Counted from the first letter of the stretch, positions 1 to 11,090 are shown. The stretch is 21,770 bases of DNA from JAVBRA01 sp031548435 (GCA_031548435.1 JAVBRA010000026.1:1-21770), one strand, 5' to 3'. Made by a program: numbers and translations. The notes: a model not told the origin generated them from the sequence alone.

Positions 1-60
1 AGAAACCATTCTTCGCCCCCATACGATTGCGGATGATCCGATGGCTCTCCACCCTGTTAT

Positions 61-315
61 GTGAATCCTCTGGGAAGGGACTGCCACAGGCAATCCTTTC
101 CCATACAGCGAGCGGGTGCTTTCTTCTTCCCGGCTTCGGGCCACCGCCACTACACCTCCGGCGGCACGGGCAGCGTTTCCGACTTCGGATACTACTGGTT
201 TGCGTTGCCCAACAGTTCGGCCAACGGGTATTACCTGTTCTTCTATAGTGCAGCTCTCCACACGAACGGCAACTACCATCGGGCATACGGTTTCCCGGTG
301 CGTTGTCTCCAAGCA
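61..315 (+). pseudogene. C-terminal remnant of a fib_succ_major-domain protein
   Basis: The frame read from 61 contains a recognisable C-terminal half of the Fibrobacter succinogenes major paralogous domain, a surface or lipoprotein module common in Bacteroidota. The visible landmarks are FFFPASGHRHY, then GYYWFALPNSSANGYYLFFY, then YGFPVRCLQ ending near 312. Two things argue against an intact gene. The same frame has a TGA at 34-36 only a few residues upstream of the domain match, and no stop follows the usual VRC ending; instead the frame runs on into the terminator and antisense to metF. The left edge of the window hides the rest, so an alternative is a live gene with a frameshift or sequencing error. 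Function is unknown for the family and no role is claimed here. Confidence 0.5.
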
Positions 316-348
316 TTTGCACGGTTGTCCGGGGTTGGGTTTTTTTGT

Positions 349-377
349 GATTTCTCTCTTTGGCGTGTCGGAATGAC
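349..377. repeat. Dispersed intergenic repeat, family R2, copy 1
   Basis: This stretch ends in tcggaatgac and is preceded by a gatttctctc block. The same arrangement (a gat..gga/attcttc block, about 15 nt, then tcggaatgaca) recurs at 8240-8277, 11053-11090 and 13323-13357, always between genes. Similarity was judged by eye. Confidence 0.45.
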
Positions 378-381
378 CATA

Positions 382-415
382 CAAAACAGCCAGGAAGCGC
401 TTCCTGGCTGTTTTG
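382..415. terminator. 34-bp perfect palindrome, bidirectional terminator
   Basis: Positions 382-398 are the exact reverse complement of 399-415. The arm reads caaaacagccaggaagc, so either strand folds into a stable GC-rich hairpin flanked by A on one side and T on the other. It lies between the + strand fib_succ remnant and the - strand metF stop at 436, so it probably ends transcription from both directions. Confidence 0.85.
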
Positions 416-435
416 CATGGGGAACGTTATTTCCG

Positions 436-1398
436 TCAGAATACCCGTTCGGCGATCTGTTCGATGTTGTCGGCTTTGCCCATCGAGTAGAAATGGAGCA
501 CGGGCACGCCGGCGGCCTTGAGTTCCTGCGATTGTTCCACCGCCCAGTCGATGCCCGCCTGCCGCACCTGCCGGTTGTCGGCGCACTTTTCGACCGCGGC
601 CACCAGTTCCTGCGGGATGTCGACGTGGAAGATCTGCGGCAGCATGGTCAGTTGCGACCTGGTCGAGAGCGGCTTCAGGCCCGGAATGATCGGAACATTG
701 ATGCCCGCCTGCCGGCAACGGTCGACGAAATCGAAGTACTTGCGGTTGTCGAAAAACATCTGGGTGACGATGTAGTCGGCGCCTGCGTCCACTTTCTCTT
801 TCAAGTACATCAGGTCGGTGGTGGCGTTGGGCGCCTCGATATGCTTCTCGGGATAACCCGCCACCCCTGCGCAGAACCCGGTGGGAGAGTGGTCGTCCTG
901 ATCGCCGTCGAGGTGGCGGCCCCGGTTCATTTCGGCGATCTGGCGCACCAGCCCGGCCGCGTTGGCATAACCTTCGGGGTGGGGCACAAACGCCCGTTCT
1001 CCCTTGGCGGCGTCGCCGCGCAAAGCCAGCACGTTGCGGATGCCCAGAAAATTGAGTTCGATGAGCGAGATCTCGATATCGTATTTCGAGAACCCGCCGC
1101 AAATCAGGTGCGGCACCACCTCGGTGCTGTATTTCATTTTGATGGCCGCGGCGATGCTCACCGTTCCGGGCCGTTTGCGCACCACCCGCCGCTCGACCCC
1201 TCCGCCGGGCAGGTCGACATATTGCACCTCCTCGCGGTGGTTGGTGATGTTGATGTAGGCGGGATTGAACCGCGACAGCCGCTCGACGGTGGCGAACACG
1301 CTGTCGATGTTCTCGCCCTTGAGCGGCGGCAGCAGTTCATAGGCGAACCGGGTGACGCCCCTGCTCGCGGCTTCGTTTATAATATCGATCACTTTCAT
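436..1398 (-). CDS. metF: Methylenetetrahydrofolate reductase (MetF)
   Basis: Product of 320 residues, full length for bacterial MetF, a FAD-dependent cytoplasmic enzyme that reduces 5,10-methylene-THF to 5-methyl-THF. It opens MKVIDIINEAASRG with FAYELLPPLKGENI, the beta-strand carrying the catalytic Glu of the family, followed by NITNHREEVQYVDLPGGG, HLICGGFSKYDIE and LALRGDAAKGE, all typical of the TIM-barrel flavoprotein. The later segment YIVTQMFFDNRKYFDFVDRC is the conserved substrate/FAD region, followed by IPGLKPLS. Its start codon is 1 nt downstream of the metH stop on the - strand, so the two are translationally close and surely one transcript. The product is the methyl donor used by MetH. 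The gene ends just before the palindromic terminator at 382-415. Confidence 0.97.
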   Translation of the reverse strand: MKVIDIINEAASRGVTRFAYELLPPLKGENIDSVFATVERLSRFNPAYINITNHREEVQYVDLPGGGVERRVVRKRPGTVSIAAAIKMKYSTEVVPHLICGGFSKYDIEISLIELNFLGIRNVLALRGDAAKGERAFVPHPEGYANAAGLVRQIAEMNRGRHLDGDQDDHSPTGFCAGVAGYPEKHIEAPNATTDLMYLKEKVDAGADYIVTQMFFDNRKYFDFVDRCRQAGINVPIIPGLKPLSTRSQLTMLPQIFHVDIPQELVAAVEKCADNRQVRQAGIDWAVEQSQELKAAGVPVLHFYSMGKADNIEQIAERVF

Positions 1399-1399
1399 A

Positions 1400-5052
<3,653 letters not shown>

Positions 5053-5056
<4 letters not shown>

Positions 5057-6123
5057 TTCGCTATCACTTCAACCTGGTAGAGTTTGTTCCAATTTTTGCC
5101 TGTCACGTATATTTTGCCCGATGCGGCGTCGTATGCGATGCCGTTGAATACGTCGGTGGCGTAGTCGACGTCGGTTTCGCTGATGATGCCGCTGAAATCG
5201 ATGACGCCGGCCACCGCCCCCGTCGCCGGGTCGATGCGCACCACGGCCATCGAGCGGTAGACGTTGGCCCACAGTTGGCCGTCGATCCACTCCATTTCAT
5301 TGAGGTATTCCACCGGCCCCGAGTCGGTGCAGACGCTGATCGAGCCGGTGATTTTGAATGTGGCCGGATCGATGATCTTAATGGTCGACGAGCCGTCGCT
5401 CATATAGAGCCGTGTGCCGTCGGAGGCCAGCCCCCATCCCTCGCCCCGGTAGTCGAATTCGCCGGTAGTGCGCAGCGTGGCGGGATCGTAAACGAACGCC
5501 TTGCCCTCACGCCAGGTGAGCTGGTAGATTTTTCCGCCCACCATCTCGGCCCCCTCGGCAAAGTATTTCCGGTCGAGGCCGGCACTGGCCAGCACCCGTC
5601 CTGTGGCAATGTCCACGCGGCGGATCGTCGAGCGGCCGTACTCGCCCGTGCTCTCGTATATCTGCCCGTCGCGGACGAAAAGTCCCTGAGTGTAGGAGGT
5701 TTTATCGTGCGGAAACGTTTTGACGGCCCTGAACCCGTATTTTTTCGGCGCGGCGGCGGCCAGAACGACATACTCGCCATTGCGGGCGTGATGCCGACCG
5801 TTGCTATAAGCGGTGATTTTGTATGCGACGCGGCCGGTGCGGCGGTCGGAAGGAGTATACGTGCAGGTGTTGCCGTCGAAGCGAATGGAGCTCTCTCCGA
5901 GCGACAGCACGACCGAGTCGGCAACGGCGCCCGCCTTCAGTTCGTAAGAGAATGTGATTGGGTCGCCCTGCCGGATGCGGGCGCCGGAAGAGGCCGACAC
6001 CGAAGCGATCAGCTCCACGGTGTTTTCCGTCCGGACAACCGGAGCGGCGCTGCCGCCCGAGCCGCCCCGCCCCATGCATCCCTGCACGGCCAGCGGCAGC
6101 ATCAAAATCAGAAATCGAACCAT
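5053..6123 (-). CDS. Glutaminyl-peptide cyclotransferase lipoprotein
   Basis: Product of 356 residues from the ATG at 6123. An upstream in-frame ATG at 6189 is rejected because it lies upstream of the likely promoter (6143-6150) and would bury the signal peptide. The start gives MVRFLILMLPLAVQGC, a lipoprotein signal with lipid-accepting Cys16. Residues about 25-125 form an Ig-like beta-rich domain; from about 130 to the end is the five-bladed propeller of plant/bacterial-type glutamine cyclotransferase (PF05096 type), with YTQGLFVRDGQIYESTG (Glu157 is the likely catalytic acid by family analogy), LTWREG, GEGWGLASDG, LNEMEWIDGQLWANV and FNGIAYDAASGKIYVTGKNW. The family turns N-terminal Gln of peptides into pyroglutamate. 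It should act in the periplasm or on the outer membrane. It heads an operon with metH (4-nt overlap) and metF, which is not functionally obvious. Confidence 0.9.
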
Positions 6124-6142
6124 AACCCGAGAATTTTGCCCC

Positions 6143-6150
6143 CAAAGGTA
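6143..6150 (-). promoter_or_regulatory. Bacteroidota -7 box for the cyclotransferase-metH-metF operon
   Basis: On the - strand this reads TACCTTTG, an exact match to the Bacteroidota -7 consensus TAnnTTTG, 19 nt upstream of the ATG at 6123. That places the transcript start near 6136 with a very short leader. No good TTTG is seen at the -33 position. The -33 region runs into repeat R1-D (6160-6180). Confidence 0.55.
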
Positions 6151-6159
6151 CGAATTTCC

Positions 6160-6180
6160 GGGCACCCGCAGGATGTTTCC
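6160..6180. repeat. Intergenic repeat, family R1, partial copy D
   Basis: The core gcacccgcaggatgttt differs by one base from gcacccacaggatgttt at 9032-9048 inside the gmk 5' end. Only this left part of the longer R1 element is recognisable here. It sits just upstream of the -7 box of the cyclotransferase operon. Confidence 0.5.
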
Positions 6181-6241
6181 GGGCAACAATCTTTTTTTCG
6201 CCCGCCGATGCCGCCGAACCGTCGATGACGAAAGGGCCGCG

Positions 6242-6260
6242 GGCTCTTTTGCCGACAGAC
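6242..6260. repeat. Short intergenic repeat, shared with 11165-11183
   Basis: The block ggctcttttgccgacagac closely matches ggctcttttgtcgtcagag at 11165-11183. Both lie between genes. It may be another piece of the R1/R2 repeat system; the match is too short to be sure. Confidence 0.35.
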
Positions 6261-6304
6261 CGTGCGGGGCAGCGGCATCCGTGTTAATAAAGGGTTGGGG
6301 ATCT

Positions 6305-7057
6305 TTAAATCTCCTCTTCTCCCGGTTCGTACGGGAGGCCGTTGCGAAAGTGGACGGCGGCGTGCGCCCCGTTGCAGAAAGGCTTGTTGGACGAACAGCC
6401 GCAGGTGCACAGTGTCATGCGGTTATGGGTTTCGTAGGCTTCGCCGTTGGATTCGGCGACCGGAATGCCGCCCTTGATCCACAGCGGCCCCTCCACACCC
6501 AGCGGAGTGTCGCGGATGATGCCGATCGAGGGTTCGAAAGCCAGTTCGACGGGCCGGCCGGTGGCGTTGTCCCACACCTGCAGGCGCCCTGAAGGGCAGC
6601 GCTCGGCTTCGTGGATGGCGTCTTCGCGCTTTTGGGAATCGTCGGACATCAGCACCAGGTTCCACACCCGCTCCTTCGCGTCGCAGAAACGCGAGTAGGA
6701 ACAATAGCGTTCGTTATCGACCAGAGTGAGTGCAGGCCCCTCGATCACATCGGCCCCCTCGCGGCGGGAGGCGTGCGAAGCGGTCAGCGTCGGATCCCAC
6801 GGTGCATTATCGTGCGAGCCGTCGCAATAGGGCTTATTGTCTGAACGACCGCAGCGGCACAGGGCCGTGGGTTCGGTTTCGAGGCAATAGTTTTTGCGTC
6901 CCTGGCGGTAGACCCAGGGAATGTGGAGAGGGTCGGTTTCGACGTAATTCTGCCTGACGGGAGGGTGGCCGTAAACCAGATAAGGCCCGTTTTCCGACAC
7001 CACGACACGGTATCTTCTGTCCGCTGCAGGCGTTCCGGGAGCAAGATTCTTTTTCAT
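6305..7057 (-). CDS. CDGSH iron-sulfur protein with two CDGSH motifs
   Basis: Product of 250 residues from the ATG at 7057 (MKKNLAPGTP). An in-frame ATG at 7090 would add 11 residues (MFFAGRRKNAV) and is less likely. Two CDGSH-type 2Fe-2S motifs are visible: CRCGRSDNKPYCDGSH with ligands Cys67, Cys69, Cys78 and His82, and near the C-terminus CTCGCSSNKPFCNGAH with Cys217, Cys219, Cys228 and His232. Between them Cys119, Cys125 and Cys154 (in CPSG) look like a divergent ferredoxin-type centre of the kind often paired with CDGSH domains. So the protein could bind three clusters. No signal peptide or membrane segment is seen, so it is probably cytoplasmic. The precise role of this family is not established; electron transfer or cluster handling is inference. 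Confidence 0.88.
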   Translation of the reverse strand: MKKNLAPGTPAADRRYRVVVSENGPYLVYGHPPVRQNYVETDPLHIPWVYRQGRKNYCLETEPTALCRCGRSDNKPYCDGSHDNAPWDPTLTASHASRREGADVIEGPALTLVDNERYCSYSRFCDAKERVWNLVLMSDDSQKREDAIHEAERCPSGRLQVWDNATGRPVELAFEPSIGIIRDTPLGVEGPLWIKGGIPVAESNGEAYETHNRMTLCTCGCSSNKPFCNGAHAAVHFRNGLPYEPGEEEI

Positions 7058-7114
7058 GACGGCGTTTTTTCTTCGACCAGCAAAAAACATGCCCTCATGC
7101 CCTGTTTTCAGAAG

Positions 7115-7699
7115 TTAATACAACTTATTTTCAATAATATAGCTCACTACCGCGGGATCGGTCATTTGCCGGGCGGCGGCGTAATCGCGGTGGGCCAGCG
7201 CATGGCGCAGAACGGTCGAACTGCCGTCGATCAGGGGCATGTCGTCCAGGAAAATAAAACGGGGATCGGGATCGCGTTCCCCCTCGTCGCCCGAGCGGCG
7301 GTAAACATAAACGGGCACCGAGTCCAGTATTTGCTCGTGATTCTTCCATCGGCCGAACGAGGCGGCATTATCCCCGCCGATAAGCAGCGCGAACCGCTGG
7401 CCGGGATACTTTTCGGCGATGGCGGCCAACGTGTCGCAGGTATAGGAGGGCATGGGCAGGCCGAATTCGATGTCGCACACGGCGGCACGATCCTCAAGTC
7501 CGGCATCGTGCAAGGCGATCTCCGCCATCCGCAGGCGATGCCTCCCCTCGACCGGGGGACACGCCGATTTGAGCGGGTTGAGCGGCGACACCACAAACCA
7601 GAACCGGTCGGCAATGCCGGCGTCGATCACCCGCCGGGCGATCCCGATGTGGCCGTTATGCACCGGATCGAACGACCCGAAATAGAGGATGGTTTTCAT
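7115..7699 (-). CDS. nadD: Nicotinate-nucleotide adenylyltransferase (NadD)
   Basis: Product of 194 residues, normal for NadD, which joins nicotinate mononucleotide to AMP from ATP to give deamido-NAD in NAD synthesis. The nucleotidyltransferase signature GSFDPVHNGH is at residues 8-17, followed by WFVVSPLNPLK, FALLIGGDNAASFGRW (GxDN/W region) and the C-terminal DGSSTVLR equivalent of the ISSTxxR motif. It lies 24 nt downstream of the GNAT gene and 57 nt upstream of the CDGSH gene, on the same strand. The yicC-gmk-nadD grouping is a familiar one in Bacteroidota; here a GNAT gene is inserted between gmk and nadD. Confidence 0.96.
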   Translation of the reverse strand: MKTILYFGSFDPVHNGHIGIARRVIDAGIADRFWFVVSPLNPLKSACPPVEGRHRLRMAEIALHDAGLEDRAAVCDIEFGLPMPSYTCDTLAAIAEKYPGQRFALLIGGDNAASFGRWKNHEQILDSVPVYVYRRSGDEGERDPDPRFIFLDDMPLIDGSSTVLRHALAHRDYAAARQMTDPAVVSYIIENKLY

Positions 7700-7723
7700 T
7701 CGGTTTTTTCAGGCGGAGTCTTG

Positions 7724-8176
7724 TTACCGCAAATCTTTTTTCAAATAAACCATATCGACCAGCTGCACGCCCCCGTCGAACATCGGATGGTCGTAATTAT
7801 CCGTGAAGAAATTCGGGATGCGGTACGACCGCACAAACCCGCAACGCTCGTAAAAGGAGAGTATGCCGGGACTTTCGCCGGTGCCGACAAGCATGGTTTT
7901 ATAGTTGTCTTTGTAATAGTCGCAAATGAATTCGACCAGCGCCGTTCCATATCCTTTGCCCTGAAACTCCGGAACCGTCGCAATGTTCTTCAATTCGCAA
8001 ACATTCCCGTCCACCGGCGCCACGACGCAAACGCTTTTCACTTCTCCGTCGTACAGGCCGAACAGGTCGCCGCGATCCAGATACCGGTCGATCATGCTTT
8101 CCTGTTCGTCGGCCAGCAACAACAGGTCGAGGAATTGCTTTTTATCTGTTATGATCTTTTCTATTGTCATGACCAT
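7724..8176 (-). CDS. GNAT-family N-acetyltransferase
   Basis: Product of 150 residues (148 if the second Met at 8170 is used). A single GNAT fold is visible: LYDGEVKSVCVVAP and CELKNIATVPEFQGKGYGTA, where QGKGYG is the acetyl-CoA pyrophosphate-binding loop (about residues 92-97), then the C-terminal SFYERCGFVRSYR motif typical of family members. The substrate cannot be told from the sequence; GNAT proteins of this size acetylate antibiotics, small amines or protein N-termini. It sits between gmk and nadD and is likely co-transcribed with nadD (24 nt gap). It interrupts an otherwise conserved gene neighbourhood, so it may be a later insertion. Confidence 0.9.
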   Translation of the reverse strand: MVMTIEKIITDKKQFLDLLLLADEQESMIDRYLDRGDLFGLYDGEVKSVCVVAPVDGNVCELKNIATVPEFQGKGYGTALVEFICDYYKDNYKTMLVGTGESPGILSFYERCGFVRSYRIPNFFTDNYDHPMFDGGVQLVDMVYLKKDLR

Positions 8177-8212
8177 CAGGAACTAAATAGGGTATTTTGG
8201 CGTCTTCCTCCC

Positions 8213-8277
8213 GAACGCACCCATCGGATTTTATTTGTCGATCGGGAGATTCTTCCCTGCCTCCGGAATGACAAGGG
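8213..8277. repeat. Compound intergenic repeat: R1 left end joined to R2 (copy 2)
   Basis: The 288-bp gap between the GNAT gene and gmk holds no convincing gene. From 8213 it reads gaacgcacccatcgg, like gagcgcacccaccgg at 13184-13198 (R1 left end). Directly after comes the R2 block: a gatcgggagattcttccc segment then cctccggaatgacaaggg (8240-8277). The order R1 then R2 is the same at 13184-13357, but there about 100 nt separate the two. Confidence 0.45.
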
Positions 8278-8464
8278 AAATCCATGGATTAATTTCGCCT
8301 GACAGCGGGCCTGATTTTTTGTCATTGCCCAAAAAGGAGGCACAGCCTCGTTTGTTATCGGGAACCTTCCCCTGCGGGACGCAGAATTTCATATGGCCCG
8401 GGATTGAGCACTCGGCCGCGCTCATCGGGCACATCGTTCCAACGTGATTAAAGAAATCCATCTT

Positions 8465-9067
8465 TTATGTTTTACAAAAATCCGCAACGATGTTTTCGGC
8501 CTGCGTCAGGGCGTCTTTGAGGTTGTCGTTGAAGATCACCCGGTCGAACTTTTCGGCGAAAGCGATCTCTTTCTCCGCTTTGGCGATGCGTTTTTCGATC
8601 ACCTCCGGGGCATCGGTGCCGCGCCCTTCGAGCCGGCGGCGCAGCTCTTCGATTGACGGGGGCATGATGAAAATCGACAATGCCTCGTCGCCAAACCGCT
8701 TCTTCAACTCGATCCCGCCTTTCACGTCGACGTCGAACACGATGACGTTGCCCTTGTCCCAGATGCGTTTGACCTCGGATTTGAGCGTGCCGTAGCTGGT
8801 TCCCTGGTACACCTCCTCCCATTCGACGAACTCGCCGCGGGCCACGCGCAGCATGAACTCGTCGTTTGAGAGGAAATAGTAGTCGCGGCCGTCCTGCTCA
8901 TCGCCCCGAGGCGCGCGCGAAGTGGCCGAGATCGAGAATTCGAGGAACGGGAACTCTTCGATCAGGTGTTTGACAATGGTGGTTTTTCCCGACCCGCTGG
9001 GAGCCGAAAATATCATTACGCGCCCGCCGGCGCACCCACAGGATGTTTTGTTGACAGAAATCTCCAT
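8465..9067 (-). CDS. gmk: Guanylate kinase (Gmk)
   Basis: Product of 200 residues; phosphorylates GMP to GDP with ATP in the cytoplasm. P-loop PSGSGKTT is at residues 23-30, then FSISATSRAPRGDEQDGRDY, which carries GMP-binding Ser/Arg/Tyr residues, FVEWEEVYQGTSYGT, FDVDVKGGIELKKRF, FIMPPSIEELRRRLEGRGTD and the Arg of the lid. The N-terminus MEISVNKTSCGCAGG is unlike other Gmk proteins and its DNA (9031-9067) is part of intergenic repeat R1. The next ATG at 9016 would give MIFSAPSGSGK, leaving almost nothing before the first strand, so the start at 9067 is preferred though not certain. It follows yicC by 123 nt. Confidence 0.95.
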   Translation of the reverse strand: MEISVNKTSCGCAGGRVMIFSAPSGSGKTTIVKHLIEEFPFLEFSISATSRAPRGDEQDGRDYYFLSNDEFMLRVARGEFVEWEEVYQGTSYGTLKSEVKRIWDKGNVIVFDVDVKGGIELKKRFGDEALSIFIMPPSIEELRRRLEGRGTDAPEVIEKRIAKAEKEIAFAEKFDRVIFNDNLKDALTQAENIVADFCKT

Positions 9068-9119
9068 GCGCTTGATTGCGTTGTTGAGTGAAAGAGCCCT
9101 GCCTCACCGGACAGCGGGG
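9031..9119. repeat. Intergenic repeat R1, copy A, covering the gmk start
   Basis: The left part gcacccacaggatgttt (9032-9048) matches 6161-6177. The right part, catgcgcttgat (9065-9076) through ctcaccgg (9110), matches 16316-16362 at about 34 of 46 positions by hand count, including twelve identical bases at the start. On the - strand the first three bases of the right part are the gmk ATG, so the repeat supplies the start codon and the first 12 or so codons. Confidence 0.6.
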
Positions 9120-9124
9120 GCTCT
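9093..9124 (-). other. Hairpin between yicC and gmk
   Basis: The arms agagccc (9093-9099) and gggctct (9118-9124) are exact inverted repeats with an 18-nt interior that can add a ctg/cag pair. No T-run follows on either strand, so it is not a clear terminator. It lies within or next to repeat R1-A and upstream of the gmk start, so it could sit in the gmk leader. Confidence 0.4.
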
Positions 9125-9190
9125 GAAATGTTGACGAGTGCATGCAGGCTCCCTTGGGGCGCCCGGCATGGCAGTAAAATACATTCTACG

Positions 9191-10066
9191 TTATAAAATA
9201 TTGAACAGCTGCTCTTTGATCTTTTCCAATTCGTCTTTCATGTCGACCACAATACGCTGGATGCCGGCATCGTTCGCCTTCGACCCCAGGGTGTTGATCT
9301 CGCGTCCGATCTCCTGCGCCACGAAGCCCAGTTTGCGTCCCGCGTCCTCTTCGTCGGCGGCTATCTGGCGGAAGTAGCGGCAGTGGTTGTCGAGACGGGT
9401 CTTCTCTTCGGTGATGTCGAACTTCTCGATGTAAAAGATCATCTCCTGCTCCAGCCGGTTTTCGTCGATGGGGCCCTGCAGCAATTTGGATACATGGTCT
9501 TTGATGCGGTTTCGGACAACCTCGGCGCGGCCCTTCTCGTACGGTTCGACCGTGGCTTTGAGTTGCTCGATCTTCTCGATGCGCGCGAGCAGGTCGCTCC
9601 ACAGCGCGGCGCCTTCGTCGATGCGGAAGGTGTCCATGGCCGCCAGCGCCTCTTCCACGCCGCACATCAACTCGGCCCATTCGTCGTCAGTAATATCCTC
9701 GCGTTCGGTTTTGATCACCTCGGGCAGGCGCAGGATCGTCCCCACCACCGGCTCGCGCGCCAAGTCGATGCCGCACTCGGAGGCGATGGCTGAAATGCGC
9801 GCATGGTACGACTTGAAAACCTCGGCATTGACCGGCGCCTCGCACTTCTCGGCCAGTTGTTCGTACGAGATGGAGACGTCGATCTTCCCTCGGCGCAGCG
9901 CCCGGGTTACGGTGTTGCGGATTTCGTACTCCTTGTCGCGGTAGATGGCGGGCAGCCTCAGCGAAATATCGGCCTGTTTGCTGTTGAGCGAGCGGATCTC
10001 GACACAGATGCGCCGTCCGCCGGACTCGCGCACCGACTTGCCGTAGCCGGTCATCGATTTGATCAT
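9191..10066 (-). CDS. yicC: YicC-family endoribonuclease
   Basis: Product of 291 residues from the ATG at 10066, giving the canonical MIKSMTGYGK start; the longer frame to 10147 adds 27 residues that no family member has and crosses the likely promoter. The N-terminal YicC-like domain shows RRICVEIRSLNSKQADISLRLP, and the C-terminal DUF1732 domain shows EKFDITEEKTRLDNHCRYF and AQEIGREINTLGSKANDAGI, the most conserved stretches of the family. E. coli YicC has been described as an endoribonuclease acting on small RNA; the role in Bacteroidota is not known to me. It is the first gene of the leftward yicC-gmk block. Confidence 0.93.
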   Translation of the reverse strand: MIKSMTGYGKSVRESGGRRICVEIRSLNSKQADISLRLPAIYRDKEYEIRNTVTRALRRGKIDVSISYEQLAEKCEAPVNAEVFKSYHARISAIASECGIDLAREPVVGTILRLPEVIKTEREDITDDEWAELMCGVEEALAAMDTFRIDEGAALWSDLLARIEKIEQLKATVEPYEKGRAEVVRNRIKDHVSKLLQGPIDENRLEQEMIFYIEKFDITEEKTRLDNHCRYFRQIAADEEDAGRKLGFVAQEIGREINTLGSKANDAGIQRIVVDMKDELEKIKEQLFNIL

Positions 10067-10090
10067 GATCGTATTTGTTTTTATTGACCA

Positions 10091-10098
10091 CAAAGATA
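10091..10098 (-). promoter_or_regulatory. Bacteroidota -7 box for yicC
   Basis: On the - strand this reads TATCTTTG, an exact TAnnTTTG match, 24 nt upstream of the yicC ATG at 10066. The -33 element is weak. The position supports the shorter yicC start. Confidence 0.55.
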
Positions 10099-10203
10099 AA
10101 CAAAAATATGCTGAAATGCCCTGCGCCGCCCGCATCATCCCTGTCAAAACGCCGGCAACCGGGCGGCAACGAAAAACTGTTGATAACTTGCCCGGCCGTC
10201 GGG

Positions 10204-10234
10204 TTTGAAATCCGGTGAAAATTCACTAAACTTG
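10204..10234 (+). promoter_or_regulatory. Bacteroidota promoter for plsC
   Basis: TTTG at 10204-10207 and TAAACTTG at 10227-10234 (one mismatch to TAnnTTTG) are separated by 19 nt, the usual -33/-7 spacing in Bacteroidota. The plsC ATG is at 10252, 17 nt after the -7 box. With the yicC box it makes the 10067-10251 gap a divergent promoter region. Confidence 0.55.
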
Positions 10235-10251
10235 CAGATAATTTTTCGGCC

Positions 10252-10980
10252 ATGTATTCTATCCTGTTTTATATCCTGTCCCTTGTGCAGACAACCATTT
10301 TCTTTGTGGTTTACTGCGTGATATGGGCGCTGACCGCCCCGTTCGACCGCAAGAAAACGATCCTCCACTGGTTCGCGCGGCAGTGGTGCACCTGCGTACT
10401 GCAACTGTACCCCGGCTGGAAGACACGGATCGAAGGCACGGAAAATATCGACAAAAAAAAGGCGTATGTCATCTGCTGCAACCACCAGAGCATGCTTGAC
10501 ATTGCGCTGCTGGAGGTTATACGGAAGAATTTCCGGTGGGTGGCCAAGCGCAGTGTCTACAAATATCCGTTTTTCGGGCCGGCGCTGTGGATGCATGGCG
10601 ACATCACCATCGACCGGGGCAACGCGGGCAGCACTAAAATCCTGATGGCCAAGGCGGGGAAATACCTCTCGCAGGGCATCTCGATCATGATTTTCCCCGA
10701 GGGGACGCGCAGCCGCACCGGACGCATCGGCGAATTCAAAGAGGGGGCGGTGCTGATCGCCGCCAGGCACCGCGCCGACATCCTGCCGGTGGTGCACGAC
10801 GGGACGCTGACCGCGTTCAAGGGAAAAAAATTCAATAAAAACACGTTCCGCGTCAAGTTGCTTGAACCCATCGCCTGGAACGAGATCAGCAGCGCGGGCG
10901 TGAAAGAGGCCACCCGCCGCCTGCACGAAACGATGACGAAAGAACACCAGGCCATGCGGCCCGATTTATATAAAAAATAA
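10252..10980 (+). CDS. plsC: 1-acyl-sn-glycerol-3-phosphate acyltransferase (PlsC)
   Basis: Product of 242 residues. It transfers an acyl group to lysophosphatidic acid to make phosphatidic acid in phospholipid synthesis, at the inner face of the cytoplasmic membrane. A hydrophobic N-terminus (about residues 4-28) should be a membrane segment. The acyltransferase motif NHQSMLD has the catalytic His78 and Asp83 (NHxxxxD). The second motif is near GDITIDRG (residues 116-123), and FPEGTRS at 148-154 is the glycerophosphate-binding motif. Later ILPVVHDGT gives the fourth motif. Related acyltransferases acting on other lipids (ornithine lipids, for instance) share these motifs, so the exact acceptor is inferred. 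It stands alone, with parE 296 nt downstream. Confidence 0.92.
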   Translation: MYSILFYILSLVQTTIFFVVYCVIWALTAPFDRKKTILHWFARQWCTCVLQLYPGWKTRIEGTENIDKKKAYVICCNHQSMLDIALLEVIRKNFRWVAKRSVYKYPFFGPALWMHGDITIDRGNAGSTKILMAKAGKYLSQGISIMIFPEGTRSRTGRIGEFKEGAVLIAARHRADILPVVHDGTLTAFKGKKFNKNTFRVKLLEPIAWNEISSAGVKEATRRLHETMTKEHQAMRPDLYKK

Positions 10981-11052
10981 TAATTGGGGGGGCGTCCTGA
11001 ACGGGGCGGAAGACCTTCTCTTCGGGGAATGAAATATTCCCATCCGTTTCGC

Positions 11053-11090
11053 GATGGAAGAGATGCTTCGGTTGCCGTTCGGAATGGCAG
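11053..11090. repeat. Dispersed intergenic repeat, family R2, copy 3
   Basis: It starts gatggaagagatgcttcgg and ends gttcggaatggcag, the same order of blocks as the copies at 8240-8277 and 13323-13357, with several mismatches. Confidence 0.4.

Noticed and set aside
5057..6304. Possible cobalamin riboswitch upstream of metH
   Set aside because: metH overlaps the gene before it, and the operon promoter at 6143-6150 leaves only about 13 nt of leader; no B12-box-like sequence was seen.
8231..8461. 76-codon frame on the - strand between gmk and the GNAT gene
   Set aside because: It covers repeat DNA (R1/R2 pieces), resembles no protein, and similar translated fragments appear over the other repeats.
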